Assembly: GCA_011525035.1 (NCBI GenBank)
Contig: WTIZ01000054.1
Location: 76,307 to 140,306, forward strand
Reading direction: 5' to 3'
DNA from: Cryomorphaceae bacterium
GTDB lineage: Bacteria; Bacteroidota; Bacteroidia; Flavobacteriales; Schleiferiaceae
DNA length: 64,000 nucleotides
Shown here: positions 55,305 to 62,925 of the stretch, in pieces
How the letters are laid out: every line of letters begins with the position of its first letter
Position numbering within the stretch: the first letter of the stretch is position 1
Notes under the pieces: model-generated
The model's database searches: none
Seen by the model: only the letters and a program-made list of their open reading frames with translations
What the model was told of the DNA's origin: nothing
Program-made: the position numbers and the translations under genes

Positions 55305-56374
55305 AAGTAGTGACTATCATAGGTGCCCGGCCTCAATTCATTAAAAGTGCTCCTGTAAGTAAAGCGTTAAAAAACGCTGGAATTCAAGAGGTTACAATTC
55401 ACACAGGGCAGCACTACGACGCCAATATGAGTGCTGTGTTTTTCGATGAAATGCAATTGCCAAAACCCCTATATCGCCTTGAATGTGGTGGTTTAGAACG
55501 TCAAGAGATGTTGACAAAGATGCAAGTTGAATTGGCCCCAATCTTCACAAAAGAACAACCCGATTATGTGTTGGTATATGGCGATACTAATTCCACTTTA
55601 GCAGGTGCTAGGACCGCAAATGAGCTTAATATTCCCTTGGTACATGTTGAGGCCGGACTGCGTTCATTTAACTTGGAGATGCCTGAGGAACACAACAGGG
55701 TTGAGACAGATCGCCGTTCTAAAATTCTCTTTACACCAACAAAAGAGGCCGTTCAAAATCTTCAAAATGAAGGGTTTACGGACAAAGAAATTCAGATTGA
55801 AACTATTGGTGATGTGATGTTCGATGCATTGCTTCAATTCAAATCAAAAGCACATTGGGTAGAGGAGATGGGGGACCACTCTTTATTTGAAAAAGAATTT
55901 GGACTGGTCACTGTCCATAGATTTGAGAACGTAAGTAATCGTGAGAAGTTGAGTCAATTGGTCGATGAACTCAATGAAGTTCATGCTACTCAGCTGCCTT
56001 TATACATGCCATTACACCCATCTACACGGAATAGATTAAAGGAGTTCGGTTTACAGCTGAATATTCATCAGTCGCCACCTGTAGGATACCTCCAAATGTT
56101 ATGGTTACTGCAGGAATGTTCGGTAGTTTTAACGGACAGTGGTGGTCTTCAAAAAGAGGCATATTTCAGCGAAAAACCTTGTATCACCTTACGGGAGCAG
56201 ACAGAATGGGTTGAGTTAGTAACTCTAGGGGTGAACCGTCTGCATGTTATTGGAACCGATTCTTTAAAGCATGCAATTGAAGAATTCCGAGTAGCTAAAC
56301 TTGATTATTCTTGGAAGGGGTACGGTACTGGTAATGCTGCAGAAATGATTGCCCGTACAATCCTCAAGGCCTAA
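55301..56374 (+). CDS. UDP-GlcNAc 2-epimerase (non-hydrolysing), WecB/WbpI-like
   Basis: 357 residues with WecB-fold motifs: MKVVTIIGARPQFIKSAPV, THTGQHYDANMS-like region (IHTGQHYDANMSAVFFDEMQ), LVYGDTNSTLAGA, VEAGLRSFNLEMPEEHNRVE, and SGGLQKEAYFSEKPCITLR. In the Wlb/Wbp pathway this is the last enzyme (WlbD/WbpI), turning UDP-GlcNAc3NAcA into UDP-ManNAc3NAcA. Alone it could be a generic UDP-GlcNAc 2-epimerase; the preceding wlbC/wlbB genes favour the former. It ends directly against the minus-strand hydrolase gene. Confidence 0.9.
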   Translation: MKVVTIIGARPQFIKSAPVSKALKNAGIQEVTIHTGQHYDANMSAVFFDEMQLPKPLYRLECGGLERQEMLTKMQVELAPIFTKEQPDYVLVYGDTNSTLAGARTANELNIPLVHVEAGLRSFNLEMPEEHNRVETDRRSKILFTPTKEAVQNLQNEGFTDKEIQIETIGDVMFDALLQFKSKAHWVEEMGDHSLFEKEFGLVTVHRFENVSNREKLSQLVDELNEVHATQLPLYMPLHPSTRNRLKEFGLQLNIHQSPPVGYLQMLWLLQECSVVLTDSGGLQKEAYFSEKPCITLREQTEWVELVTLGVNRLHVIGTDSLKHAIEEFRVAKLDYSWKGYGTGNAAEMIARTILKA

Positions 56375-56974
56375 TTAGAATTGTTTTAGGAATCGATTGA
56401 CATCCTCGATGCATTCTGCATTTAGGTTGTGTGCCATGGGATAGGATTTGAATTCAAAATCCTTGTGTTCTAGAAGTTTAGCGCCGCTTTCTGCCCATTC
56501 ATAAGGGATAACATGATCCATTGTGCCGTGTGTTTGAAGCACCGGAGCACTGATGTTCCAATCCGCATTCCTCCATTCTGGTAGCATGTATCCACTCATT
56601 AAAACATAACCAGAAGCTTCGTACTCTCCTTTAAGTATGGCCATACTCAATATTGCGCCTTGTGAGAACCCGCCGCATACTACCGGACCGTCAATATTAT
56701 GTGCTTCTTTCCACAATGCAATACTCTCTTCAACAAGCCGTGCTACACTATGAACTTCTTCAGCATCAATAATTTTATTGCCGTTGTCCCAATTGATATC
56801 GTACCATGCAAATCCGCCCATACCAATGTTTTTCGGGGCTTGAAAGCAAAGAATATTCATTGGAGGGAGGTACGGCTTAAGACCGAAGAGGTCGTGCATA
56901 TTAGAGCCGTAGCCATGGAGTAGAACGAGCGTAGGGGATTGTACGTGTTCTATGTGGTATATGTGTTCTAGCAT
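56375..56974 (-). CDS. Alpha/beta-hydrolase (phospholipase/carboxylesterase-type)
   Basis: 199 residues with LVLLHGYGSNMHDLFGLKPY, the nucleophile elbow GGFSQGAI (Ser near residue 105), the catalytic Asp region HGTMDHVIPYEWAESGAKLL and a His in YPMAHNLNAECIEDV. It belongs to the small cytosolic esterase group (YpfH/EstB-like). The ATG at 56974 shares a base with the DUF2452 gene stop; an in-frame ATG at 56992 is possible but lies inside that gene. The substrate is unknown. Confidence 0.85.
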   Translation of the reverse strand: MLEHIYHIEHVQSPTLVLLHGYGSNMHDLFGLKPYLPPMNILCFQAPKNIGMGGFAWYDINWDNGNKIIDAEEVHSVARLVEESIALWKEAHNIDGPVVCGGFSQGAILSMAILKGEYEASGYVLMSGYMLPEWRNADWNISAPVLQTHGTMDHVIPYEWAESGAKLLEHKDFEFKSYPMAHNLNAECIEDVNRFLKQF

Positions 56975-57405
56975 TATTCGACGATGTCCCAAGTGTGGTC
57001 GGCCAAAAGTAGCACTTTGTGCATGAACTCAAACGGACACTTACGCCATTCAGAGGGACCGATCATACTTAAGACGGTGGAACCATTGTCGCGACGGTAA
57101 AGGAAATAGGTGTGGTTTATCTCAGGTTTAAACCCCATCTCAGCGCTGTAGATGTGTGCACTGAGTTCTTTGCGTTCTTGGATTTTTTTGGCTTGCGCCG
57201 CAAGCAATTCAATTTGCTCCTTGATCTGATCAAGTTGCATATCTGTTTGCATCTCCATGGCATTAACGTCGAGAGATTTGTTTTTGAGCACATCTACTGC
57301 TTTGAATGCAGGTGCACTTACCGACGAACCGTAGGGCAATAAACTTGCATTCTCAGCAATTTTATCGGGGTCAATAGGGTTGTGTGTTCGCTTATCTTCT
57401 GCCAT
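56974..57405 (-). CDS. DUF2452-family protein
   Basis: 143 residues: THNPIDPDKIAENASLLPYG, VSAPAFKAVDVLKNKSLD, a helix about 52-80, and HTYFLYRRDNGSTVLSMIGP with SEWRKCPFEFMHKVLLLADH. This matches DUF2452, whose function is unknown. It lies in a four-gene minus-strand run (58451 down to 56375) with small overlaps or gaps, which suggests a common transcript. Confidence 0.87.
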   Translation of the reverse strand: MAEDKRTHNPIDPDKIAENASLLPYGSSVSAPAFKAVDVLKNKSLDVNAMEMQTDMQLDQIKEQIELLAAQAKKIQERKELSAHIYSAEMGFKPEINHTYFLYRRDNGSTVLSMIGPSEWRKCPFEFMHKVLLLADHTWDIVE

Positions 57406-57408
57406 GTG

Positions 57409-58002
57409 TCAAAAATAAATCAATCCTTCAGCTTTGTCGCCTAAGACATTCGCTTTTTCATTTATGTAAAGCTCTGCGGTTCTCAAGGCCATGAGCGCAT
57501 CAAATCGGTGCCAATTATCAACCTCTACAGCATCAAGATTCCAGCCAGTATCACTCGCCAGAGCATCTTTCGCTTCTGAGAGAAACGCTTTGTCTTTTTT
57601 GTAACGCTTTGAATCTAGTTGTAGTTCTTGAGCAGTCAGTTTTGGATAAACTTCAATGACCTTACTGGCTGTGGTTTGTCTTAGCCAATGAGCCAATTCT
57701 ATGGCTCGTGCAGTTAAGCCGCCCAAGAACATTGGACTCATAGCTTTGGCTTCTAGATCGGCTTTTCTGTAATGGTAATTGGTAAAGCCGTCAATTTCAC
57801 GAAGAGCACCCGGTATGGATAGGGGAGCGTCAATGCCAATTACATTCGGTCTTAAAGGCTCGAGTAGCTCTTTAAGCCACTTATCAGCGTCCTTGTTTTT
57901 GGTCGCTTGGTGCACTGAAATACTGCCATCATGAATAATAGCGGCACAAGTAAAGCCGGACGTTTTGCTTCCGTAGTCAATCCCGACTATTACTTTTCCC
58001 AT
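57409..58002 (-). CDS. DUF429-family protein
   Basis: 197 residues with an RNase H-like start (VIVGIDYGSKTSGFTCAAII), an acidic residue after VIGIDAPLSIPG, and VIEVYPKLTAQEL and DAVEVDNWHRFDALMALRTA near the end. These are DUF429 features; a nuclease role is suspected from the fold but not established. It overlaps the following upstream gene by 13 bp. Confidence 0.87.
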   Translation of the reverse strand: MGKVIVGIDYGSKTSGFTCAAIIHDGSISVHQATKNKDADKWLKELLEPLRPNVIGIDAPLSIPGALREIDGFTNYHYRKADLEAKAMSPMFLGGLTARAIELAHWLRQTTASKVIEVYPKLTAQELQLDSKRYKKDKAFLSEAKDALASDTGWNLDAVEVDNWHRFDALMALRTAELYINEKANVLGDKAEGLIYF

Positions 58003-58451
58003 TTTCCGAATATTTCTTCAACCCGTTGGATGCGAAAGTCAAATATCTCTTCAAGTTTTGGTTTGACGATTAGGGGGTGAGCCAACTTTCCAAGAAGGCC
58101 CAGAGGTACTTTGTAATTTACCCGATCTAACATTTCGACGCCACCTTCTATTTCTTTGAAGTGATGCTCATGATGCCAGATAGCGTAAGGTCCTACTCGC
58201 TGTTCGTCTACGAAATAATTGGGTGCATCAACATAAGTAATCTCAGTTGTCCAATTCATTTTAATACCAAACAACGGACTCACTTTATAATTGATAAATA
58301 AGCCAGGGTACATTTTCTCAGGTACTTCGCTTAAAATATCGAAGCCCATTTCGCTTGGGGTAATCTTCGATAGGTTGCCGGGATTTTGGAAAAAACTCCA
58401 GGCTTCTTCGAGTGAAATTGGGATGCGTTGGATACGCTCTATGGTATACAT
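57990..58451 (-). CDS. SRPBCC-family (START-like) protein
   Basis: 153 residues with MYTIERIQRIPISLEEAWSF, FFQNPGNLSKITPSEMGFDI and VDEQRVGPYAIWHHEHHFKE. This is a small soluble hotdog-like START fold that usually binds hydrophobic ligands. The His-rich HHEHHF stretch is noted but unexplained. It is the first gene of the run that includes DUF429, DUF2452 and the esterase. Confidence 0.82.
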   Translation of the reverse strand: MYTIERIQRIPISLEEAWSFFQNPGNLSKITPSEMGFDILSEVPEKMYPGLFINYKVSPLFGIKMNWTTEITYVDAPNYFVDEQRVGPYAIWHHEHHFKEIEGGVEMLDRVNYKVPLGLLGKLAHPLIVKPKLEEIFDFRIQRVEEIFGKWEK

Positions 58452-58516
58452 AATCAGGCGTTATTCCTGCTTAACGCAACAATAGAGTAGAGGTTCAGTA
58501 AATGAGGTCGAATCTA

Positions 58517-59032
58517 TTAGATTCTTTTCATTTGTTGTTTGATGTACTTGGTCTGTTCAGCTAATACACCTTTAGAGTCGAGGCGTTTCACATCAGTCAA
58601 AAGAATCTGAGCCTCTTTTTTACGACGTTTCGTCAAGGCAATGCCCGCCAAATTAAGTTTCGCGAGTGCTTTATCTTGATCCATACGAAGTCCGGTATTC
58701 AAGGCTTTCTTCAACAGTGTTTCAGCCTTTCCTACTTTTCTTTGAGATTCAATCATCCCCATGAGTAAGTAATAGTACGCTAACTGAGTTTTGATCAAGC
58801 TTTGCTCAGGATTTTTTATGCCACCTAGAGCCTTTTCTGCTTTTTCCAAATCTTGTTTACGCATGTGGTAAAGAGAGAGAAGGATGCGTTCATTTCTAAA
58901 GTAAGTAAAAAGTACAATGGCGGCAGGGAACAACAACGCAATACCATTGCCAATTTCTCCGTCAATAAAACTGTAAAGCGACCAACCGAAAATTGCCGCT
59001 GCTACTACTATTCTGATGATTTTACTAAACAT
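58517..59032 (-). CDS. Hypothetical membrane protein with TPR-like C-terminal region
   Basis: 171 residues. Two N-terminal hydrophobic helices (IIRIVVAAAIFGWSLYSFI and GIALLFPAAIVLFTYF) precede a cytoplasmic helical region with TPR-like spacing (YYYLLMGMIESQRKVGKAET, LLKKALNTGLRMDQDKALAK). No family was recognised. It is divergent from trmH with 35 bp between start codons. Confidence 0.62.
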   Translation of the reverse strand: MFSKIIRIVVAAAIFGWSLYSFIDGEIGNGIALLFPAAIVLFTYFRNERILLSLYHMRKQDLEKAEKALGGIKNPEQSLIKTQLAYYYLLMGMIESQRKVGKAETLLKKALNTGLRMDQDKALAKLNLAGIALTKRRKKEAQILLTDVKRLDSKGVLAEQTKYIKQQMKRI

Positions 59033-59037
59033 GTGCT

Positions 59038-59045
59038 TACTTTTG
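59038..59045 (+). promoter_or_regulatory. Candidate -7 box of trmH
   Basis: TACTTTTG matches TANNTTTG, 22 bp before the trmH ATG, in the 35-bp space shared with the divergent membrane protein gene. Confidence 0.4.
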
Positions 59046-59067
59046 AACCACGCAAAGAAACAAAGAA

Positions 59068-59751
59068 ATGGACAGAGTTAATTGGAAATTGATGTCGCTA
59101 GAGGAAAAACAAGCATTTTATGCGAAGATTTCTTTGGAGCTTAGCGATCACAAACGCCAATTATTTGAGCATAAAATACAGCACCGCACGCGCCACTTTT
59201 CACTGGCTTTAGAGGATATGATGAAGACTCAGAATGCGTCGGCGCTCATGCGTACGGCAGATGCATTTGGTGTTCAACGCGTTGATATATACGACAAGAA
59301 CGAACGATTTAATGTAAGCTCCGGGATAAGTAAAGGGGTAGAGAAGTGGTTGGATACTTCATTCTTTAATACTTATAACGAAGGCGGTGTGGCAGAGTGG
59401 GCAGCGTTGCTAAAATCTTCAGGGAGAAAGCTCTACGTTACCGCCTTGAATGCTAGTGCAAAACCGTTGCACGACATAGACCCTGCTATTCCTGCGACTA
59501 TTTGCTTTGGCAATGAACAAGAGGGTGCCTCCGAAGAACTCCTTAAACACGCTGATGAAGTCATTTACATTCCGATGAAGGGTTTCGTAGAAAGCTTTAA
59601 CGTGAGCGTCAGCTGTGGGATTGTCTTGCACCATCTCACCCATAAAATGGAGGAAGCAGGAATTGCCCGAGGTTTGAGCCAAGAAGACGAAATCACAACT
59701 AAAATTGATTGGGCTTTAAGAACAATCCCGAACCCGCAACGCTTTCTCTAG
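59068..59751 (+). CDS. trmH: tRNA (guanosine-2'-O-)-methyltransferase TrmH
   Basis: 227 residues, SPOUT class. Motif 1 is KTQNASALMRTADAFGVQRV (catalytic Arg in the NxxAxxRTA context), motif 2 ICFGNEQEGASEELLKHADE and motif 3 IPMKGFVESFNVSVSCGIVL. It 2'-O-methylates G18 of tRNAs, by similarity to E. coli TrmH (SpoU). The N-terminal extension (about 1-45) is helical and basic, fitting tRNA binding. It converges with the AlbA_2-type gene with a 4-bp overlap. Confidence 0.9.
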   Translation: MDRVNWKLMSLEEKQAFYAKISLELSDHKRQLFEHKIQHRTRHFSLALEDMMKTQNASALMRTADAFGVQRVDIYDKNERFNVSSGISKGVEKWLDTSFFNTYNEGGVAEWAALLKSSGRKLYVTALNASAKPLHDIDPAIPATICFGNEQEGASEELLKHADEVIYIPMKGFVESFNVSVSCGIVLHHLTHKMEEAGIARGLSQEDEITTKIDWALRTIPNPQRFL

Positions 59752-60401
59752 TCAAGAAAGTATTCAAACTTTCCTTGATCCTGTGCCCAGTCGATAACTT
59801 CCCAACGAATTAGTCTGGCCAGGGTTTCAACCGTTCTTCGACGATCGATAGCCATTACTTTGGCTGCTTTACTTGTGCTGATGCCCGGGTAAACTTTCAG
59901 GTAATCTATGAGTTTACGTTCACTGTCGCTGAATTCTACAGGGCGTTTACTTCGGTTTGCCTGTTCCTGTTTCCATACTTCAATGAGGACGGCGTTGGCG
60001 GCAAAATTCTCATCTTGGTCTCTGTAGTAGGCAGTCATAGCGTCCAATTCTTCCACTCTGTACGGCTTATTACTTCCTTCGGGAATATTTATTTCCCAAA
60101 CGACTTTTCCATCAATATTGTGCGCAAGAATTTCTGGGTCTACACTCGGCGAAAGGAAGATCTGAGTGGCATTTTCAATCATGTAGATGTCGTCCTCATC
60201 CTTAACACCAGCAACAACACCATTATCTCTAACTCCAATTAAAAGCCTACCACCACTAGTATTAGAGAATGCACTAATCGTCCGTGCTATTTTACGGCTA
60301 TCAGAAATCTTGTACTTGAAATCTTGATTTTCGTGTTCGCCCTCACGAATGAGTTCCAAGAGGTTTCTTGAAGAATAATTACTATCGAAATCTTTGTACA
60401 T
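59748..60401 (-). CDS. AlbA_2 / Schlafen-type ATP-binding domain with C-terminal HTH
   Basis: 217 residues. The N-terminal AlbA_2-like domain reads LLELIREGEHENQDFKYKIS, then ARTISAFSNTSGGRLLIGVR and a regular VVWEINIPEGSNKPYRV segment. The C-terminal winged helix is LIDYLKVYPGISTSKAAKVM and ARLIRWEVIDWAQ. The ATG at 60401 (MYKDFDSNYSSRN) was preferred to longer in-frame starts. It is a likely transcription regulator of unknown ligand. Its start is near that of the divergent gene at 60427. Confidence 0.8.
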   Translation of the reverse strand: MYKDFDSNYSSRNLLELIREGEHENQDFKYKISDSRKIARTISAFSNTSGGRLLIGVRDNGVVAGVKDEDDIYMIENATQIFLSPSVDPEILAHNIDGKVVWEINIPEGSNKPYRVEELDAMTAYYRDQDENFAANAVLIEVWKQEQANRSKRPVEFSDSERKLIDYLKVYPGISTSKAAKVMAIDRRRTVETLARLIRWEVIDWAQDQGKFEYFLD

Positions 60402-60426
60402 ACAACAGTATTCGTATCTTAATTCA

Positions 60427-60852
60427 GTGGAGCAAATCATTAACCATAGCGATCCTAGTTTCTTCGAAGAAATCAACTACTTACTAGCACAAAGGCTTGC
60501 GGCTCAAAGTGCTTACGAGAGTGTGCTCGAAATGCTCTTAGAGAAGTTGGAAGGCCACGCAAAAGTTAACACAGATATTGGATTATTGTTGGCCTACGGA
60601 AAAGAAGCTTTTGACGAGCAAACCATGACCAGTTCTAGTATAGACTACCTCAGAAACCTAGGCCATACTTCTTCTCAGGTATTGGCAATCATAGAGAAGT
60701 TAAGGTATGAATTACGTCTGCTGGACAATGAGCATTTCGAAAATCAGTATTCAACCTTGATTGGCTTTATCGATTTTGTGGTGCAATCTTGGAACAAGCT
60801 CAAAGAGATTGAAGCAGTGTATACTGATGAGCTTAAATATCTAATGAACTAA
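60427..60852 (+). CDS. Hypothetical helical protein
   Basis: 141 residues from a GTG at 60427 (VEQIINHSDPSFFEEINYLL), or 152 from an in-frame TTG at 60394 that would overlap the divergent start. No ATG lies in the first 45 residues. Mostly alpha-helical and acidic, with no signal peptide, membrane segment or recognised family. It is divergent from the AlbA_2-type gene, and both may share regulation. It ends at the convergent lipoprotein gene with no gap. Confidence 0.55.
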   Translation: MEQIINHSDPSFFEEINYLLAQRLAAQSAYESVLEMLLEKLEGHAKVNTDIGLLLAYGKEAFDEQTMTSSSIDYLRNLGHTSSQVLAIIEKLRYELRLLDNEHFENQYSTLIGFIDFVVQSWNKLKEIEAVYTDELKYLMN

Positions 60853-61215
60853 TTACTTGGTGACGTAGATAACATCTACAAGCGCTTGAACATCACTGTT
60901 TCTTCCGAACCATTTCGTTTTAAATTCTTCAGAGTAAACACGAATGTTTGCGATAGTCACAGAATCCCCGTAGACTTTTCTGGCCTCGTAGAGCATCTTT
61001 TCATAGGAAATCAATCCGTCGTGAAGGACTACCTCACGGGTCTGTTCAGCAGCCGTGATTTTATCGCTGTAAATGACATCAGGGTAGACAGTGATGGTGC
61101 CCATGTAGGTCCAAGATGTTCCATATAGCGCATTCGCGGTGTCGTACAACGAGCGATTAGGACTCGCGCAAGAAACAAGAAGTCCCAGTAATGCTAGTGA
61201 TAGTATCTTTTTCAT
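60853..61215 (-). CDS. Small lipoprotein of unknown function
   Basis: 120 residues with a lipobox (MKKILSLALLGLLVSCASPN; Cys16 would be lipidated). The mature part has a TSWTYMGTITVYPDVIYSDK strand region and YGDSVTIANIRVYSEEFKTK. No family was recognised. It is directly downstream of a terminator belonging to the small minus-strand gene at 61272, so it probably has its own promoter. Confidence 0.68.
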   Translation of the reverse strand: MKKILSLALLGLLVSCASPNRSLYDTANALYGTSWTYMGTITVYPDVIYSDKITAAEQTREVVLHDGLISYEKMLYEARKVYGDSVTIANIRVYSEEFKTKWFGRNSDVQALVDVIYVTK

Positions 61216-61245
61216 AGTCTAGGTTAGCGTTCATTCAAAGCTATA

Positions 61246-61273
61246 AAAAAACAGCCCAGTTGGGCTGTTTTTT
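61246..61273 (-). terminator. Intrinsic terminator of the small gene at 61272-61406
   Basis: 13-bp arms AAAAAACAGCCCA (61246-61258) and TGGGCTGTTTTTT (61261-61273). The minus-strand T-run follows the stem. The right arm overlaps the stop codon of the 44-residue gene. Confidence 0.75.
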
Positions 61274-61406
61274 ACAGAGACTTAATTCGCGCCTCCAATG
61301 CTTTTTGACTGATCTTAATTCCACGCTCTTTACAATACGCTGAAATTCGTTTCAAATCACCCTTAAACTGTTTAATGGCCTGGTTAATACTACAAATAGG
61401 GTTCAT
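61272..61406 (-). CDS. Candidate 44-residue protein
   Basis: Reading frame MNPICSINQAIKQFKGDLKR, then ISAYCKERGIKISQKALEAR and IKSL, 44 residues, basic and probably helical (pI high by eye). It has an ATG start, and an intrinsic terminator overlaps its stop, as expected for a real short gene. No family was recognised, and it lies below the length of most gene finders. It is divergent from the Crp/Fnr pair. Confidence 0.4.
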   Translation of the reverse strand: MNPICSINQAIKQFKGDLKRISAYCKERGIKISQKALEARIKSL

Positions 61407-61589
61407 AATGGACCATTTTTAGGATTAACACAACCGTAAGTTACTCGTTCTTTTTCGTTTAGTAGAATATTTACTTGGTCAATTTTGAAACATGTCCAAT
61501 CTCTTTTGGTAATTACTCGACTTTAGGCCGAAGAACTGCCCAAAAATTTAATTAACTTGGTACAACCAACCAACCAATAATCTGATCCT

Positions 61590-62195
61590 ATGGTCTCTAC
61601 CAATAAATCAGAGCTGATACTCAAGGGCCTTCTGTCTATCTATCCCATCAGCCACGATTTTGAACGGCAAGAGTTGCTCACTTTGTCGAATGAATTTCAA
61701 TGGCGTCACATCCATCGAGGAGATTTATTGTGGGCCGAAGGGCTTGATAAAGATCACTTGTATTTTATAGTGAGTGGCTCGTGCGCTGAATACCTCCAAC
61801 ACGATAGTCAGGAATCATTGATTCGATTTTACCACGAGGGAAAATTTGCATTTTCTGAAGACATCCTCATTTATGGTGTTCCTTCTGAAACCCGTTGTGT
61901 AGCATTAACAGATGCTGTAATTGCTTCGTGCCCCAAGCAAGTACTCTTGGACGATACCTTAGATAAGGTAGTCGGGGCAAAGTTGCTTAGTATTCTACTA
62001 AACTTCAGTATGACGGAATACCGAAATACGACTTATGAAATGCTTCAAGCCAGCGGAAGAGCGAGGCTACAAGCAGCGATCTCTCAAAGTCCTAACTTGT
62101 TAAATATCATTCCGCGCAAAGAATTGGCCGACTATCTCGGCTTATCTAGAGCTTCCTTGTTCAGAGCATTAAAATCCTTTGGTCATGAAGAGTAA
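61590..62195 (+). CDS. Crp/Fnr-family regulator (first of tandem pair)
   Basis: 201 residues. A cyclic-nucleotide-binding-like beta-roll (RGDLLWAEGLDKDHLYFIVS, SLIRFYHEGKFAFSEDILIY) is joined by the dimer helix to a helix-turn-helix (PRKELADYLGLSRASLFRAL). The chain ends only a few residues after the recognition helix, so the wing is truncated. The sensed signal is unknown; no Fe-S cysteines of the FNR type are present. Overlaps the second regulator by 11 bp. Confidence 0.87.
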   Translation: MVSTNKSELILKGLLSIYPISHDFERQELLTLSNEFQWRHIHRGDLLWAEGLDKDHLYFIVSGSCAEYLQHDSQESLIRFYHEGKFAFSEDILIYGVPSETRCVALTDAVIASCPKQVLLDDTLDKVVGAKLLSILLNFSMTEYRNTTYEMLQASGRARLQAAISQSPNLLNIIPRKELADYLGLSRASLFRALKSFGHEE

Positions 62196-62793
62196 TCAAG
62201 AAGCTATGCGTGCCTATTTTGAAGCACTGCCGGTCTACACACCCGCTTTTAAATCAACTGTGGATAGCGTTGTTGCCGCCTTAGGCGAAAGCGTGAAAAA
62301 GAAGAAGGGGCAGGTCGTAGAAGAATTGACCTTACACAATAAAGATTTCTGGTTTTTAAAGTCGGGATTCCTGAAGGAGATGTACAAGAACCCTATTGAG
62401 AAAGAAGATTCTCTGTTCAGCTTGATTCCGCCGCTGAGTATTTTTGTAAATGAGGATACTTTATTTAATGACCAGCATCCTCAACATTATTATACTACGT
62501 ACAGCGACGTTGAATTTATTCGCTTCAAATACGAAGATTTTGAACGAATCAATGCGAAGCATCCACTTCTTCAATTACTCTATCTGAGCGGAACTGCTGA
62601 AATTCAAAAAAATCGACGTGCCCGATTGATCATGCTGCGGATGCGTAGAACGATTGATAGGGTAGAGTGGGTGAAAACGAATCGTCCAGATTTATACAAG
62701 CACATGGATCGTGTTACCCTTGCTCAATACATTGGAGTATCGCGGGCCGGTCTTTACAGAGCTTTCGAAAAGTCTAATAAGTTTCAATTTTGA
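62185..62793 (+). CDS. Crp/Fnr-family regulator (second of tandem pair)
   Basis: 202 residues with the same architecture: beta-roll (KKGQVVEELTLHNKDFWFLK, PLSIFVNEDTLFNDQHPQHY) and C-terminal HTH (MDRVTLAQYIGVSRAGLYRA), again ending just after the recognition helix. The ATG at 62185 was preferred to an upstream TTG. It differs from its neighbour in sequence, so the pair may heterodimerise or have diverged in signal. A CsgG-like gene follows after 132 bp. Confidence 0.87.
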   Translation: MKSNQEAMRAYFEALPVYTPAFKSTVDSVVAALGESVKKKKGQVVEELTLHNKDFWFLKSGFLKEMYKNPIEKEDSLFSLIPPLSIFVNEDTLFNDQHPQHYYTTYSDVEFIRFKYEDFERINAKHPLLQLLYLSGTAEIQKNRRARLIMLRMRRTIDRVEWVKTNRPDLYKHMDRVTLAQYIGVSRAGLYRAFEKSNKFQF

Positions 62794-62925
62794 GACAAAA
62801 AGTCTTAAATACAGATTTTATTCCCTCTATTTTCTAACTAAATGAATCGATAAAGAGAATTTTAGAATTCGTGACCATTAGTGGAGGCTGCATCTTAGCA
62901 GTATCAATTTTAAACACAATTAGTC

